Positions 9,295-15,742 of a DNA stretch of 64,000 bases are shown here, piece after piece; position 1 is the stretch's first letter, and the number at the start of each line of letters is the position of its first letter. The stretch is from positions 11,527 to 75,526 of the forward strand of contig JANRLJ010000072.1 in the NCBI GenBank assembly GCA_033762735.1. The letters run 5' to 3'. The translations under genes and the position numbers were made by a program. The DNA is from JANRLJ01 sp033762735. Its GTDB lineage: Bacteria; Chloroflexota; Anaerolineae; Aggregatilineales; Phototrophicaceae. A model generated the notes under the pieces. That model saw nothing but the letters and a program-made list of their open reading frames with translations, searched no databases and was not told the origin of the DNA.

Positions 9295-10089
9295 ATGAAA
9301 TTCGCCTGGCTGACGGATATTCATTTCGACTTTCTCAAGGTCGAGCAGATCGCGGAGTTTCTGCTGTCGCTCAAGGCGCTGGAGACGGACGCGGTCGTGA
9401 TTTCGGGCGATATCGGCCTGGCGCGGAATGTGCGCGAATTTTTGCGGATGATCGAGTATGTGGTGCCGGGGACGGTCTATTTCGTCCTCGGCAACCACGA
9501 CTTCTATGGCAGTTCGATTCAGAAGGTACGGGCGGCGATTGGTGCCCTGACCGAAACATCGCCAAAACTGCGCTGGCTGCCTACAGCGGGCGTGGTCGAA
9601 CTCTCGGCGCAGGTGGGCATGATCGGGCATGATTCCTGGCCGGATGGTCGCCTGGGGAATTATGCCACCTCGCGGGTTGAACTCAACGACTATCACCTGA
9701 TCCATGAGTTTATCGGCCTGGACAAAGCCGCGCGGCTGGCCGTGATGAACCGCCTCGGTGATGAAGCCGCCGCCTATTTCCGCCAGACGCTCCCCGCCGC
9801 GCTCAGCCGTCATGAGCATGTTTACCTCGTGACGCATGTGCCGCCCTTCCGCGACGCCTGCTGGCATCAGGGGCGCATTTCCGGCCCCGACTGGCTGCCG
9901 CATTTCGGCTGCAAGGCGGTGGGCGATGTGCTTCTGGATGTGATGCACCATCACCCCCAGAAGCGCCTGACGGTGTTCTGTGGTCATACACATGGGCGTG
10001 GCAGGGTGGACATCCTGCCCAACCTGCGCGTCCTCACGGGCGGTGCGGAATATGGCGCACCCGAAGTGCAGCAGGTGTTCGAGGTATAA
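9295..10089 (+). CDS. metallophosphoesterase
   Basis: A 264-residue calcineurin-like phosphoesterase with the full metal-binding set: TDIHFD (D-x-H), SGDIG, GNHD, VTHVPP and GHTHG. It probably hydrolyses a phosphoester with two divalent metals, in the cytoplasm since no signal peptide is seen. An in-frame TTG at 9277 overlaps the upstream nuclease stop. I chose ATG 9295 because the fold begins at KFAWLTDIH. It follows the NotI-like gene by 14 bp on the same strand, so it may be cotranscribed. Whether it has a role in the restriction system is unknown. Confidence 0.88.
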   Translation: MKFAWLTDIHFDFLKVEQIAEFLLSLKALETDAVVISGDIGLARNVREFLRMIEYVVPGTVYFVLGNHDFYGSSIQKVRAAIGALTETSPKLRWLPTAGVVELSAQVGMIGHDSWPDGRLGNYATSRVELNDYHLIHEFIGLDKAARLAVMNRLGDEAAAYFRQTLPAALSRHEHVYLVTHVPPFRDACWHQGRISGPDWLPHFGCKAVGDVLLDVMHHHPQKRLTVFCGHTHGRGRVDILPNLRVLTGGAEYGAPEVQQVFEV

Positions 10090-10094
10090 TAGAA

Positions 10095-10124
10095 GCAATG
10101 AGTAACGAGTGATGAGCAATGAGT
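10095..10124 (+). repeat. heptamer repeat (GCAATGA/GTAACGA type)
   Basis: Four degenerate 7-bp units (GCAATGA, GTAACGA, GTGATGA, GCAATGA) right after the phosphoesterase stop. The same short tandem family recurs at 28380-28432, 28608-28640, 19968-19995 and 56868-56905. The remaining 10125-10307 shows only a degenerate CACGGTATGCCGTG palindrome at 10237-10252. Confidence 0.75.
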
Positions 10125-10307
10125 CAGGGCTGTAGGGTGTTTTACGAGAATCAAAACAAAAATTCAGATGAAGCCTGCCTCACCCTATCCCAGACGACAG
10201 AAGAAATCAGCATAGAAGCAAGCGATTGTAGGCACACGGTATGCCGTGTTCACCACCAACCTTATCAATAAACCCCAGTAAACCCGGTATGAGCGATTGG
10301 GACACCT

Positions 10308-10874
10308 ATGACAACCCAGGAACGCCTGAAAACGGTGGATGATCTGTGGCGGATCGTGCATCATTCCGACAATGCCAGCCGCCGCTTTGAACTCAAAAAC
10401 GGAGTCATTTACGAAGTGCATCCCCCCGGCAGAGAACACGGCAAAGTTACCCTCCGGTTTGGTTCACGCATCCTCATCCATGTCGAAGCGAAGGATCTGG
10501 GCGAGGTGACGGTCGAAACCGGATATTATGACCCTCAGGACACTCTCAATGCACAGGGGCCGGACATCGCCTTTACCAGCAAAGCGCGGATGCTGGACGA
10601 GTCGGTCAAAGGCTATGTGCCGCAGATGCCCGATCTCGCTGTTGAGGTCAAATCGCCGGAGAACACGGTAAAATCACTGCACGAAAAGGCGGAATATTAC
10701 CTGCGACATGGGGCAAAGCTGGTGTGGCTGGTGTATCCGGGGACGCGCACACTTGATGTCTGTACGCTGGTCGATGATACATTTACAGTGAAAACCCTGC
10801 GCGAAGATGATGTGCTGGAGGGCGGCGAGGTACTGCCCGGCTTTCAACTGCCCATCCGCGAGATTTTCCCCTGA
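10308..10874 (+). CDS. Uma2 family nuclease-like protein (DUF820)
   Basis: A 188-residue Uma2/DUF820 protein, a PD-(D/E)XK-fold family highly expanded in Cyanobacteria and Chloroflexota. Visible family marks are FELKNGVIYEV, the Asp in PDIAF, VEVKSPE with the E-x-K pair, and the C-terminal VLEGGEVLPGFQLPI block. It lies between the phosphoesterase and pfaD on the same strand, 24 bp before pfaD. The family's biological role is not established; nuclease activity is inferred from the fold. Confidence 0.85.
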   Translation: MTTQERLKTVDDLWRIVHHSDNASRRFELKNGVIYEVHPPGREHGKVTLRFGSRILIHVEAKDLGEVTVETGYYDPQDTLNAQGPDIAFTSKARMLDESVKGYVPQMPDLAVEVKSPENTVKSLHEKAEYYLRHGAKLVWLVYPGTRTLDVCTLVDDTFTVKTLREDDVLEGGEVLPGFQLPIREIFP

Positions 10875-10898
10875 ATCAAGGCGAAAGGATAAACCCTG

Positions 10899-12539
10899 AT
10901 GACGACACAAACGACCCCCAACGGGGCATCTTCCGGCCTGCGCTTTCATGGCGCGGCGACCGGCTACAGCCTGACCGGGGCGCGAGTGGCCTTCCACGAA
11001 GACGGGATGGCGGCGCTGCTGCGCGAACTCGATCAGCCCTGTTATGTGGTCAGCGATGGCAGCCGAATCACAGTTGCGGCGGGTGGGAATTTGCAGGAAG
11101 GCGTTCCGGGCGATGCGGTGCGGCTGCTGGCGAATCTGCCCCCGGTTGACCCGGCGCAGTTCGGCGATGCCAGCTTCCTCACGGCCTACGATGTGAAGTA
11201 TGCCTATGCCGCTGGCGCGATGGCGAATGGGATTGCCAGCGAAGACCTGGTGATTGCGATGGGACGCGCCGGGCTGCTGGCCTCCTTCGGCGCGGCGGGG
11301 CTGGTCGGCCCGCGCCTGAAAGCGGCCATCGACAAAATTCAGGCCGCGCTGCCGGAAGGCCCCTACGCCTTCAACCTCATCCACAGCCCCAGCGAAGAAC
11401 GCATGGAGCGCAACGCCGTCGAACTGTACTTACAGCACGGCATCAAAATCGTGGAAGCATCCGCCTTCCTCGACCTTACGCCCTATGTGGTGTGGTATCG
11501 CGCCGCCGGACTCAGCCGCAATCCCGACGGCAGCGTGAGTATCGGCAACCGCATGATCGCCAAGATTTCGCGCCGGGAAGTCGCCACGCATTTCATGAAG
11601 CCCGCGCCGGAACGTCTGCTGCGTCCGCTGGTGGAGCAGGGACTCATTACCGCCGAACAGATGGAACTGGCCCAGCGTGTTCCGGTGGCGGATGACATCA
11701 CGTGTGAGGCGGACAGCGGCGGCCACACGGATAACCGTCCGCTGGTGGCGCTTCTGCCTTCGATCATTGCCCTGCGTGACCAGATTCAGGCCGAGTACAA
11801 CTATCCGGTTCCGGTGCGTGTGGGGGCAGCGGGCGGCATCGGTACGCCCTCGGCGGCGCTGGCAGCCTTCATGATGGGCGCGGCCTATGTCGTCACCGGG
11901 TCGATCAACCAATCGACCCTGGAAGCAGGCGCCTCTCCCCATACCAAAAAGCTGCTGGCACAGGCCGATATGGCCGATGTGATGATGGCTCCGGCGGCGG
12001 ATATGTTTGAGATGGGCGTGAAGGTGCAGCTTCTCAAGCGCGGGACGATGTTCCCGATGCGGGCACAGCGCCTCTATGAACTGTATGCCCAGTACAGCGG
12101 TGTGGAGGACATCCCGCAGGAAGAACGCGACAAGCTGGAAAAGCAGGTGTTCAAGCGCCCGATTGACGACATCTGGCGCGACACGGTGGCCTATTTCAGC
12201 GAGCGCGACCCCGACCAGATCACCCGCGCCGAAAACAACCCCAAGCGCAAAATGGCGCTCATCTTCCGCTGGTATCTCGGCCTGTCGTCGCGCTGGAGCA
12301 ACAGCGGCGAGAAGGGGCGCGAACTGGATTATCAGGTATGGTGTGGGCCGTCGATGGGTGCGTTCAATGCCTGGACGAAGGGGACGTATCTGGAACAGGC
12401 GGAAAATCGCCGCGTGGCGGATGTGGCCGAACAGATGATGCGCGGCACGGCCTATCTCTACCGCATCGCGCTGCTGCGGATGCAGGGCGTGGATGTGCCG
12501 CCGCGCCTCGCGGACTATCGCCCGGAGCCGCTTGGGTAA
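10899..12539 (+). CDS. pfaD: PfaD-type FMN enoyl reductase
   Basis: A 546-residue protein of the PfaD family, a trans-acting FMN TIM-barrel enoyl reductase of PUFA synthases and some polyketide pathways. The FMN phosphate-binding region is RVGAAGGIGTPSAALAAFMMGA. CEADSGGHTDNRPL and the C-terminal WCGPSMGAFNAWTKG block are typical of the family and separate it from ordinary nitronate monooxygenases. An AAGGA site precedes the ATG. It should reduce enoyl intermediates made by the megasynthase at 1508, so the two belong to one pathway despite the genes between them. Confidence 0.92.
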   Translation: MTTQTTPNGASSGLRFHGAATGYSLTGARVAFHEDGMAALLRELDQPCYVVSDGSRITVAAGGNLQEGVPGDAVRLLANLPPVDPAQFGDASFLTAYDVKYAYAAGAMANGIASEDLVIAMGRAGLLASFGAAGLVGPRLKAAIDKIQAALPEGPYAFNLIHSPSEERMERNAVELYLQHGIKIVEASAFLDLTPYVVWYRAAGLSRNPDGSVSIGNRMIAKISRREVATHFMKPAPERLLRPLVEQGLITAEQMELAQRVPVADDITCEADSGGHTDNRPLVALLPSIIALRDQIQAEYNYPVPVRVGAAGGIGTPSAALAAFMMGAAYVVTGSINQSTLEAGASPHTKKLLAQADMADVMMAPAADMFEMGVKVQLLKRGTMFPMRAQRLYELYAQYSGVEDIPQEERDKLEKQVFKRPIDDIWRDTVAYFSERDPDQITRAENNPKRKMALIFRWYLGLSSRWSNSGEKGRELDYQVWCGPSMGAFNAWTKGTYLEQAENRRVADVAEQMMRGTAYLYRIALLRMQGVDVPPRLADYRPEPLG

Positions 12540-12553
12540 TACAAAAGGAGTCG

Positions 12554-12841
12554 ATGATGTCGCTTCAAGTTTACGAATTGATGATGCAGGAAGACGGAAC
12601 ACTCGCGCTGCCGACCGAACTGCTTGAGAAGCTGGATTTGCAGCCGGGCGATAAACTCCGGGTGATCGAAACGTCCGAAGGTTTTTTCATCCCGCTTCGG
12701 CTTGGGGTGCCAGGCATCGTCCGCGACTTTCAGAAAGCGACGGATGAAAGTGGTGTAACCCTGGGGGATTTGCTACAGGCTTTGAAGGCAGATCGAGCGG
12801 CAACGGCTGAGGTACGTTATGCTGCCAACCCCTCAACCTGA
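12554..12841 (+). CDS. AbrB-type antitoxin
   Basis: A 95-residue protein with a SpoVT/AbrB swapped-hairpin N-terminus (GTLALPTELLEKLDLQPGDK) that binds DNA, and a C-terminal tail likely to bind the toxin. AAAGGAG at 12544-12550 places the start at ATG 12554 or 12557; a longer in-frame extension upstream lies inside pfaD and is rejected. It overlaps the PIN toxin gene by 23 bp, which suggests translational coupling. Such antitoxins normally repress their own promoter. Confidence 0.88.
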   Translation: MMSLQVYELMMQEDGTLALPTELLEKLDLQPGDKLRVIETSEGFFIPLRLGVPGIVRDFQKATDESGVTLGDLLQALKADRAATAEVRYAANPST

Positions 12842-13295
12842 GTTTCCACCACCACGTATCCTGCTTGATACGAGTGTTATTTTCGCGGGTTTAAAGTCGA
12901 ATTCAGGCGCGAGTTATGCGCTGTTGATCCTGTGTGAGTTGGGACTGCTGCGCCCTGTCACCAGCCCCTATCTTGTTGCAGAGATTGAGCGCATTTTAGG
13001 ACAAAAAGCGCCTTCCGCCTTGCTTGCCTTCGAGCGTCTCCAGATTTTCATCAACTGGGAATTCTCGGAAGATGCGTCGCCAGAACAGGTGCGTGAGTGG
13101 GAACAGATCATTGAGCCGAATGACGCACCAATTCTCGCTTTGGGGGTTTCTGCGAAGGTACAGCGCCTCGTCACACTGGATGTGAAAGACTTCCTCAAAT
13201 CGCCCGAAGTGACGGCTCAAAGTGGGCTAAAGATCGTCACGCCGCGTCAAGTCATGGTCGAAATCCGTCAAGTGCTGGCGCATGGGTTTGCCTGA
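12819..13295 (+). CDS. PIN-domain toxin (VapC-like ribonuclease)
   Basis: A 158-residue PIN protein with LLDTSV (first Asp), AEIERIL (Glu), NDAPILALG (Asp) and LDVKDFL (Asp), the acidic set that binds Mg/Mn in RNA cleavage. The first ~12 residues are Pro-rich and precede the fold, so a start a little inside the frame is possible. It is paired with the AbrB antitoxin upstream. It probably acts as the toxin of a type II module, with target RNA unknown. Confidence 0.88.
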   Translation: MLPTPQPEFPPPRILLDTSVIFAGLKSNSGASYALLILCELGLLRPVTSPYLVAEIERILGQKAPSALLAFERLQIFINWEFSEDASPEQVREWEQIIEPNDAPILALGVSAKVQRLVTLDVKDFLKSPEVTAQSGLKIVTPRQVMVEIRQVLAHGFA

Positions 13296-13310
13296 GAGGG
13301 AGCTGCGTTG

Positions 13311-13388
13311 ATGACAACCTCAGAGCGGCTCTACACCACCGACGAGTATGAGGCCTTTCTGGCCCTGTTGAAACCGGCAAAGGCGTGA
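13311..13388 (+). pseudogene. Uma2 N-terminal remnant
   Basis: A 25-codon frame starting MTTSERLYTTDEYEAFLALL, which resembles the first residues of Uma2/DUF820 proteins, then a stop. No further Uma2 homology follows. It appears to be the 5' end of a deleted gene, 15 bp after the toxin stop. Confidence 0.45.
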
Positions 13389-13406
13389 CTACCGCCTGCC
13401 CACCTT

Positions 13407-13856
13407 TCAGCCTTCAAGGCTGTTGGAGGGCGGAATCGCGTTGAGATGCTCGCTTAGTCTTGCGACCGCTTCCCGCGCGGCGGCTTTATCTTCCAGAAAG
13501 TCGGCATCGCGCAGGCGCATCAGTCGGTACTGGTCGTTCATGTTGCTGGCGTAAATGCCAGTGAGGCTGTGCTCGGTCAGGTTTTTGAGCATGTAGGGAT
13601 ATTCCTGCCGGACGTGATGCTCTACCCCCGCCAGCATGGTCTGCATGGACATATCGCGCCCGTCCACCTTCAGCCGGAGCTTGTCGCGGGCGGCTTTATC
13701 CAGTCCGTCCTGCTCGGCGGCGGTGTAGACGGCGTGGGTGAGCTTCGCCGTCGTGTCCATCCACATCATCAGCGGGGCAAAGGGCGAGGGTGGGACGCGC
13801 TCCCCGCGCAGCGTCATCCCCAAAGCGGTAAAAAAGGCGCGAACATAGCGGAGCAT
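13407..13856 (-). CDS. conserved-looking hypothetical protein
   Basis: A 149-residue protein with no family I recognise. It is mostly predicted helical and has a slightly hydrophobic N-terminus (MLRYVRAFFTALGMTL) that could be a membrane-associated helix. The middle has VYTAAEQDGLDKAARDKL and a His-rich VEHHVRQEYPYM. ATG 13856 is chosen over a TTG at 13889 because a weak AGGA precedes it. The repeat-like strand preference and good codon structure support a real gene. No function is proposed. Confidence 0.6.
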   Translation of the reverse strand: MLRYVRAFFTALGMTLRGERVPPSPFAPLMMWMDTTAKLTHAVYTAAEQDGLDKAARDKLRLKVDGRDMSMQTMLAGVEHHVRQEYPYMLKNLTEHSLTGIYASNMNDQYRLMRLRDADFLEDKAAAREAVARLSEHLNAIPPSNSLEG

Positions 13857-14075
13857 AGGCCATCCTGACGAACCAAACGGATGCCCCAATCATAGCAAAT
13901 TTTTCTGTCAGAACCCCTTATGTCGGCAGGAGGGAGTGGCGAAAATCGGAGATGTACGGGCGTAGCGCGCTACGCCCCTACCACTGATGTCCTCGAAATT
14001 CACCACTCCTCGGCAGATGAGGGGTAGGGGCGCACCCGTGTTTGCGCCCGATGGTTGGATAAGCGTGTTTTTCAC

Positions 14076-14825
14076 TTATCCTTCGGCCTCGCTCGGTATG
14101 TGTTCCACCAGCCAATCCACGATCAGCCGCGCCACGCGGTCGGGGTCATCGCGGAACAGGTTCGTCCCATGTGCCGCCCCCGCATAAATCCGCGCACCGA
14201 TTTCGCCCCGTGCCTCCCGCAGCATGGTTTCCACCGCCACCGCACTTTCCGCGTCCCGGTGTGAGGCCAGCAGCAGCGCCGACCGTTCGCGCAGCGCATC
14301 GGCCACCGCGTCCGCAGGTTCTAACCCGTAGTAATTCAGCCCCGGTGAGAGCGCCACCGCCGTCGCACACTGCGCGTCATTGGCGCACCCGATCAACGCC
14401 AGATTGCTGCCGATGCTGGCTCCAACAATCGAAACCGCATCCGGGCGGACGCGCTGCTGTGCCCGCAGCCAATCCAGCCACGCCTGCACATCCCCGACCG
14501 CCGCGTCCCAATCCTGCCTGCCGCCTGTCTGACCATGCCCGCGCAGATCGACCGTCAGCACAAAAAAGCCCGCTTCCTGAAGGGCGGGGATAAGCGGTGC
14601 CCAGTCCGAGCGATCCCCGTTGAGCATGTGCATCAGCAGCACGGCGGGCATCGAGTCGGTAAAGGTCTGAGGAGAGTGAAATTCGCCCATCAGGATCAGG
14701 CCGTCTGCCGCTTCGGTCTGCACAATCGCGATGGGCTGCGCTTCCGGCGGGAACCCCTGCTGTGCGCTGATATTGGCCGTCGCCAGCAGGACAAAGGCCA
14801 GCCCGAAAAGAAGACGTGATTTCAT
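14076..14825 (-). CDS. secreted alpha/beta hydrolase
   Basis: A 249-residue alpha/beta hydrolase. Residues 1-21 (MKSRLLFGLAFVLLATANISA) form a signal peptide. LLMHMLNGDRSDW is the oxyanion-side block, VDLRGHGQTGG follows, GASIGSN holds the nucleophile Ser, and AAHGTNLF the catalytic His. AGGAG lies 10 nt before the ATG. The substrate is unknown; dienelactone-hydrolase or esterase-like activity would fit. The gap 13857-14075 upstream holds GTAGGGGCG-type palindromes at 13957-13980 and 14024-14050. Confidence 0.85.
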   Translation of the reverse strand: MKSRLLFGLAFVLLATANISAQQGFPPEAQPIAIVQTEAADGLILMGEFHSPQTFTDSMPAVLLMHMLNGDRSDWAPLIPALQEAGFFVLTVDLRGHGQTGGRQDWDAAVGDVQAWLDWLRAQQRVRPDAVSIVGASIGSNLALIGCANDAQCATAVALSPGLNYYGLEPADAVADALRERSALLLASHRDAESAVAVETMLREARGEIGARIYAGAAHGTNLFRDDPDRVARLIVDWLVEHIPSEAEG

Positions 14826-14898
14826 CTCGTGAATCTCCTGTTGCCGATACCGCCAAAAACATGATGCGCTTTTGAACCTGCCCTATAACAATCTGTCA

Positions 14899-15492
14899 TC
14901 ATCCCTGCTTCACCCTGGGCAGCGAGTCCAACGGGAGCGTTTCGCCATTCGTCAGCGTGACCATGAGATGCTGCACATCGCCCGCCGTGCCGCTGCTCTG
15001 CTGCTGGGAGACTCCCCGGATAGGATAATCGGTCGTATCGAACAGCAGGTTTACGCCGCTGATCTGCACCAGCAGCCGACTGGAGTCCTGAAAATAGACA
15101 TAGCGCATGGTGTTCTGCTGGCCGCGTGCGGTGGGTGTTTCGCCCAGTTCCGGCGGCCACCAGGGTGCGATCATCGTGCGCACCAGCGACACGGGCAGCA
15201 CCTCGGTTGTGTCGGAGACGCCTGCCTGCCCCGCCAGCAGCCGCACGATTTCGGTGCAGAGCGCGTCCACCTTCGCCTTTAACGCGCTGTTGAACATATC
15301 GCCGATCATGACCATGCCTGGCATCCACTGTCCCAGGCCGCCGAGTTCGGGATGATTAAACTGTGCCTGCTGGCCGTTGGTATGGATGAGGGCGGCTTCC
15401 AGCGTGGTGATGATGGCTTCGCTGATGCTGTAGCGCGTGGCGAGATCGCGGCGCTGTTCAGGGGTGAGGGTGCTGCGCGAGATCGAGGACAT
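14899..15492 (-). CDS. SHOCT-like domain protein
   Basis: A 197-residue protein starting MSSISRSTLTPEQRRDL. The block QAQFNHPELGGLGQWMPGMVMIGDMFN followed by LKAKVDALCTEI matches a widespread family of small proteins with an N-terminal SHOCT-like helix and this glycine-rich motif. The C-terminal half is unassigned beta-rich sequence. The in-frame extension up to 15687 runs through the small-RNA gene on the opposite strand, so ATG 15492 is used. Function unknown. Confidence 0.65.
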   Translation of the reverse strand: MSSISRSTLTPEQRRDLATRYSISEAIITTLEAALIHTNGQQAQFNHPELGGLGQWMPGMVMIGDMFNSALKAKVDALCTEIVRLLAGQAGVSDTTEVLPVSLVRTMIAPWWPPELGETPTARGQQNTMRYVYFQDSSRLLVQISGVNLLFDTTDYPIRGVSQQQSSGTAGDVQHLMVTLTNGETLPLDSLPRVKQG

Positions 15493-15514
15493 GATGCGTC
15501 TGCTGGCTCCCGGA

Positions 15515-15542
15515 TTAACACGACTCTTATACAATCTATGAT
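15515..15542 (+). promoter_or_regulatory. sigma70-type promoter of the tRNA-like RNA
   Basis: TTAACA (15515-15520, 5 of 6 to TTGACA), a 16-nt spacer, then TATGAT (15537-15542, 5 of 6 to TATAAT). Transcription would begin near 15549, a few bases before the RNA's 5' stem. It is divergent from the SHOCT-like gene. Confidence 0.65.
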
Positions 15543-15556
15543 ACACTATTTGCAGC

Positions 15557-15679
15557 GGGGGTGAACCAGTTTTGATATCGCGCACTGTCCGGTCAGTAGC
15601 GAGAAGGCGCACTGCAAAAACGTGAAAGCCGGATATACAAGGTGCGTGATAGACGAGAGTGCGACTCTCTCCACCTCCA
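15557..15679 (+). ncRNA. tRNA-like small RNA, tmRNA-TLD-like
   Basis: A ~123-nt RNA whose ends close as a tRNA acceptor: GGGGGTG (15557-15563) pairs 7/7 with CACCTCC (15672-15678), with a G3:U wobble and discriminator A (15679). G3:U70 is the alanine identity signal of tRNA-Ala and tmRNA. A T-arm follows the tRNA plan (GAGAG-TGCGACT-CTCTC, 15655-15671), but the loop has G where T is usual at the second position. CGCGCAC (15579-15585) pairs with GTGCGTG (15642-15648), in the place of tmRNA helix 2. Inside are TCCGG/CCGGA and a hairpin (15594-15614, loop AGAAGG), then ACTGCAAAAACGTGA, which resembles a tmRNA resume region but would encode only Ala-Lys-Thr-stop. The GTTTTGAT segment sits in the D-loop position. 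It is much shorter than a normal tmRNA (~350 nt). CCA is not encoded. Confidence 0.6.
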
Positions 15680-15689
15680 CACATCACAA

Positions 15690-15722
15690 CGGGGCATGAA
15701 GACGATCTTCATCCCCGTTTTT
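15690..15722 (+). terminator. rho-independent terminator of the tRNA-like RNA
   Basis: A 12-bp stem with one bulged C (CGGGGCATGAAGA pairs with TCTTCATCCCCG, loop CGA) followed by TTTTT at 15718-15722. It begins 10 nt after the RNA's predicted 3' end. Confidence 0.9.
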
Positions 15723-15742
15723 GATTCCGCTGATGACCTCCC

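Noticed and set aside
10899..12539. Nitronate monooxygenase call
   Set aside because: The TIM-barrel part is similar, but length, the CEADSGGHTDNRPL block, the C-terminal domain and the pfa context fit PfaD better.
15557..15679. Ordinary tRNA gene or intron-containing tRNA-Ala
   Set aside because: Acceptor and T-arm fit, but there is no anticodon arm with a readable anticodon and the helix-2-like pairing replaces it; length is also wrong for a plain tRNA.
14899..15687. Extended start of the SHOCT-like gene at 15687
   Set aside because: The added N-terminus is the complement of the small RNA and its T-arm, and has no protein character.
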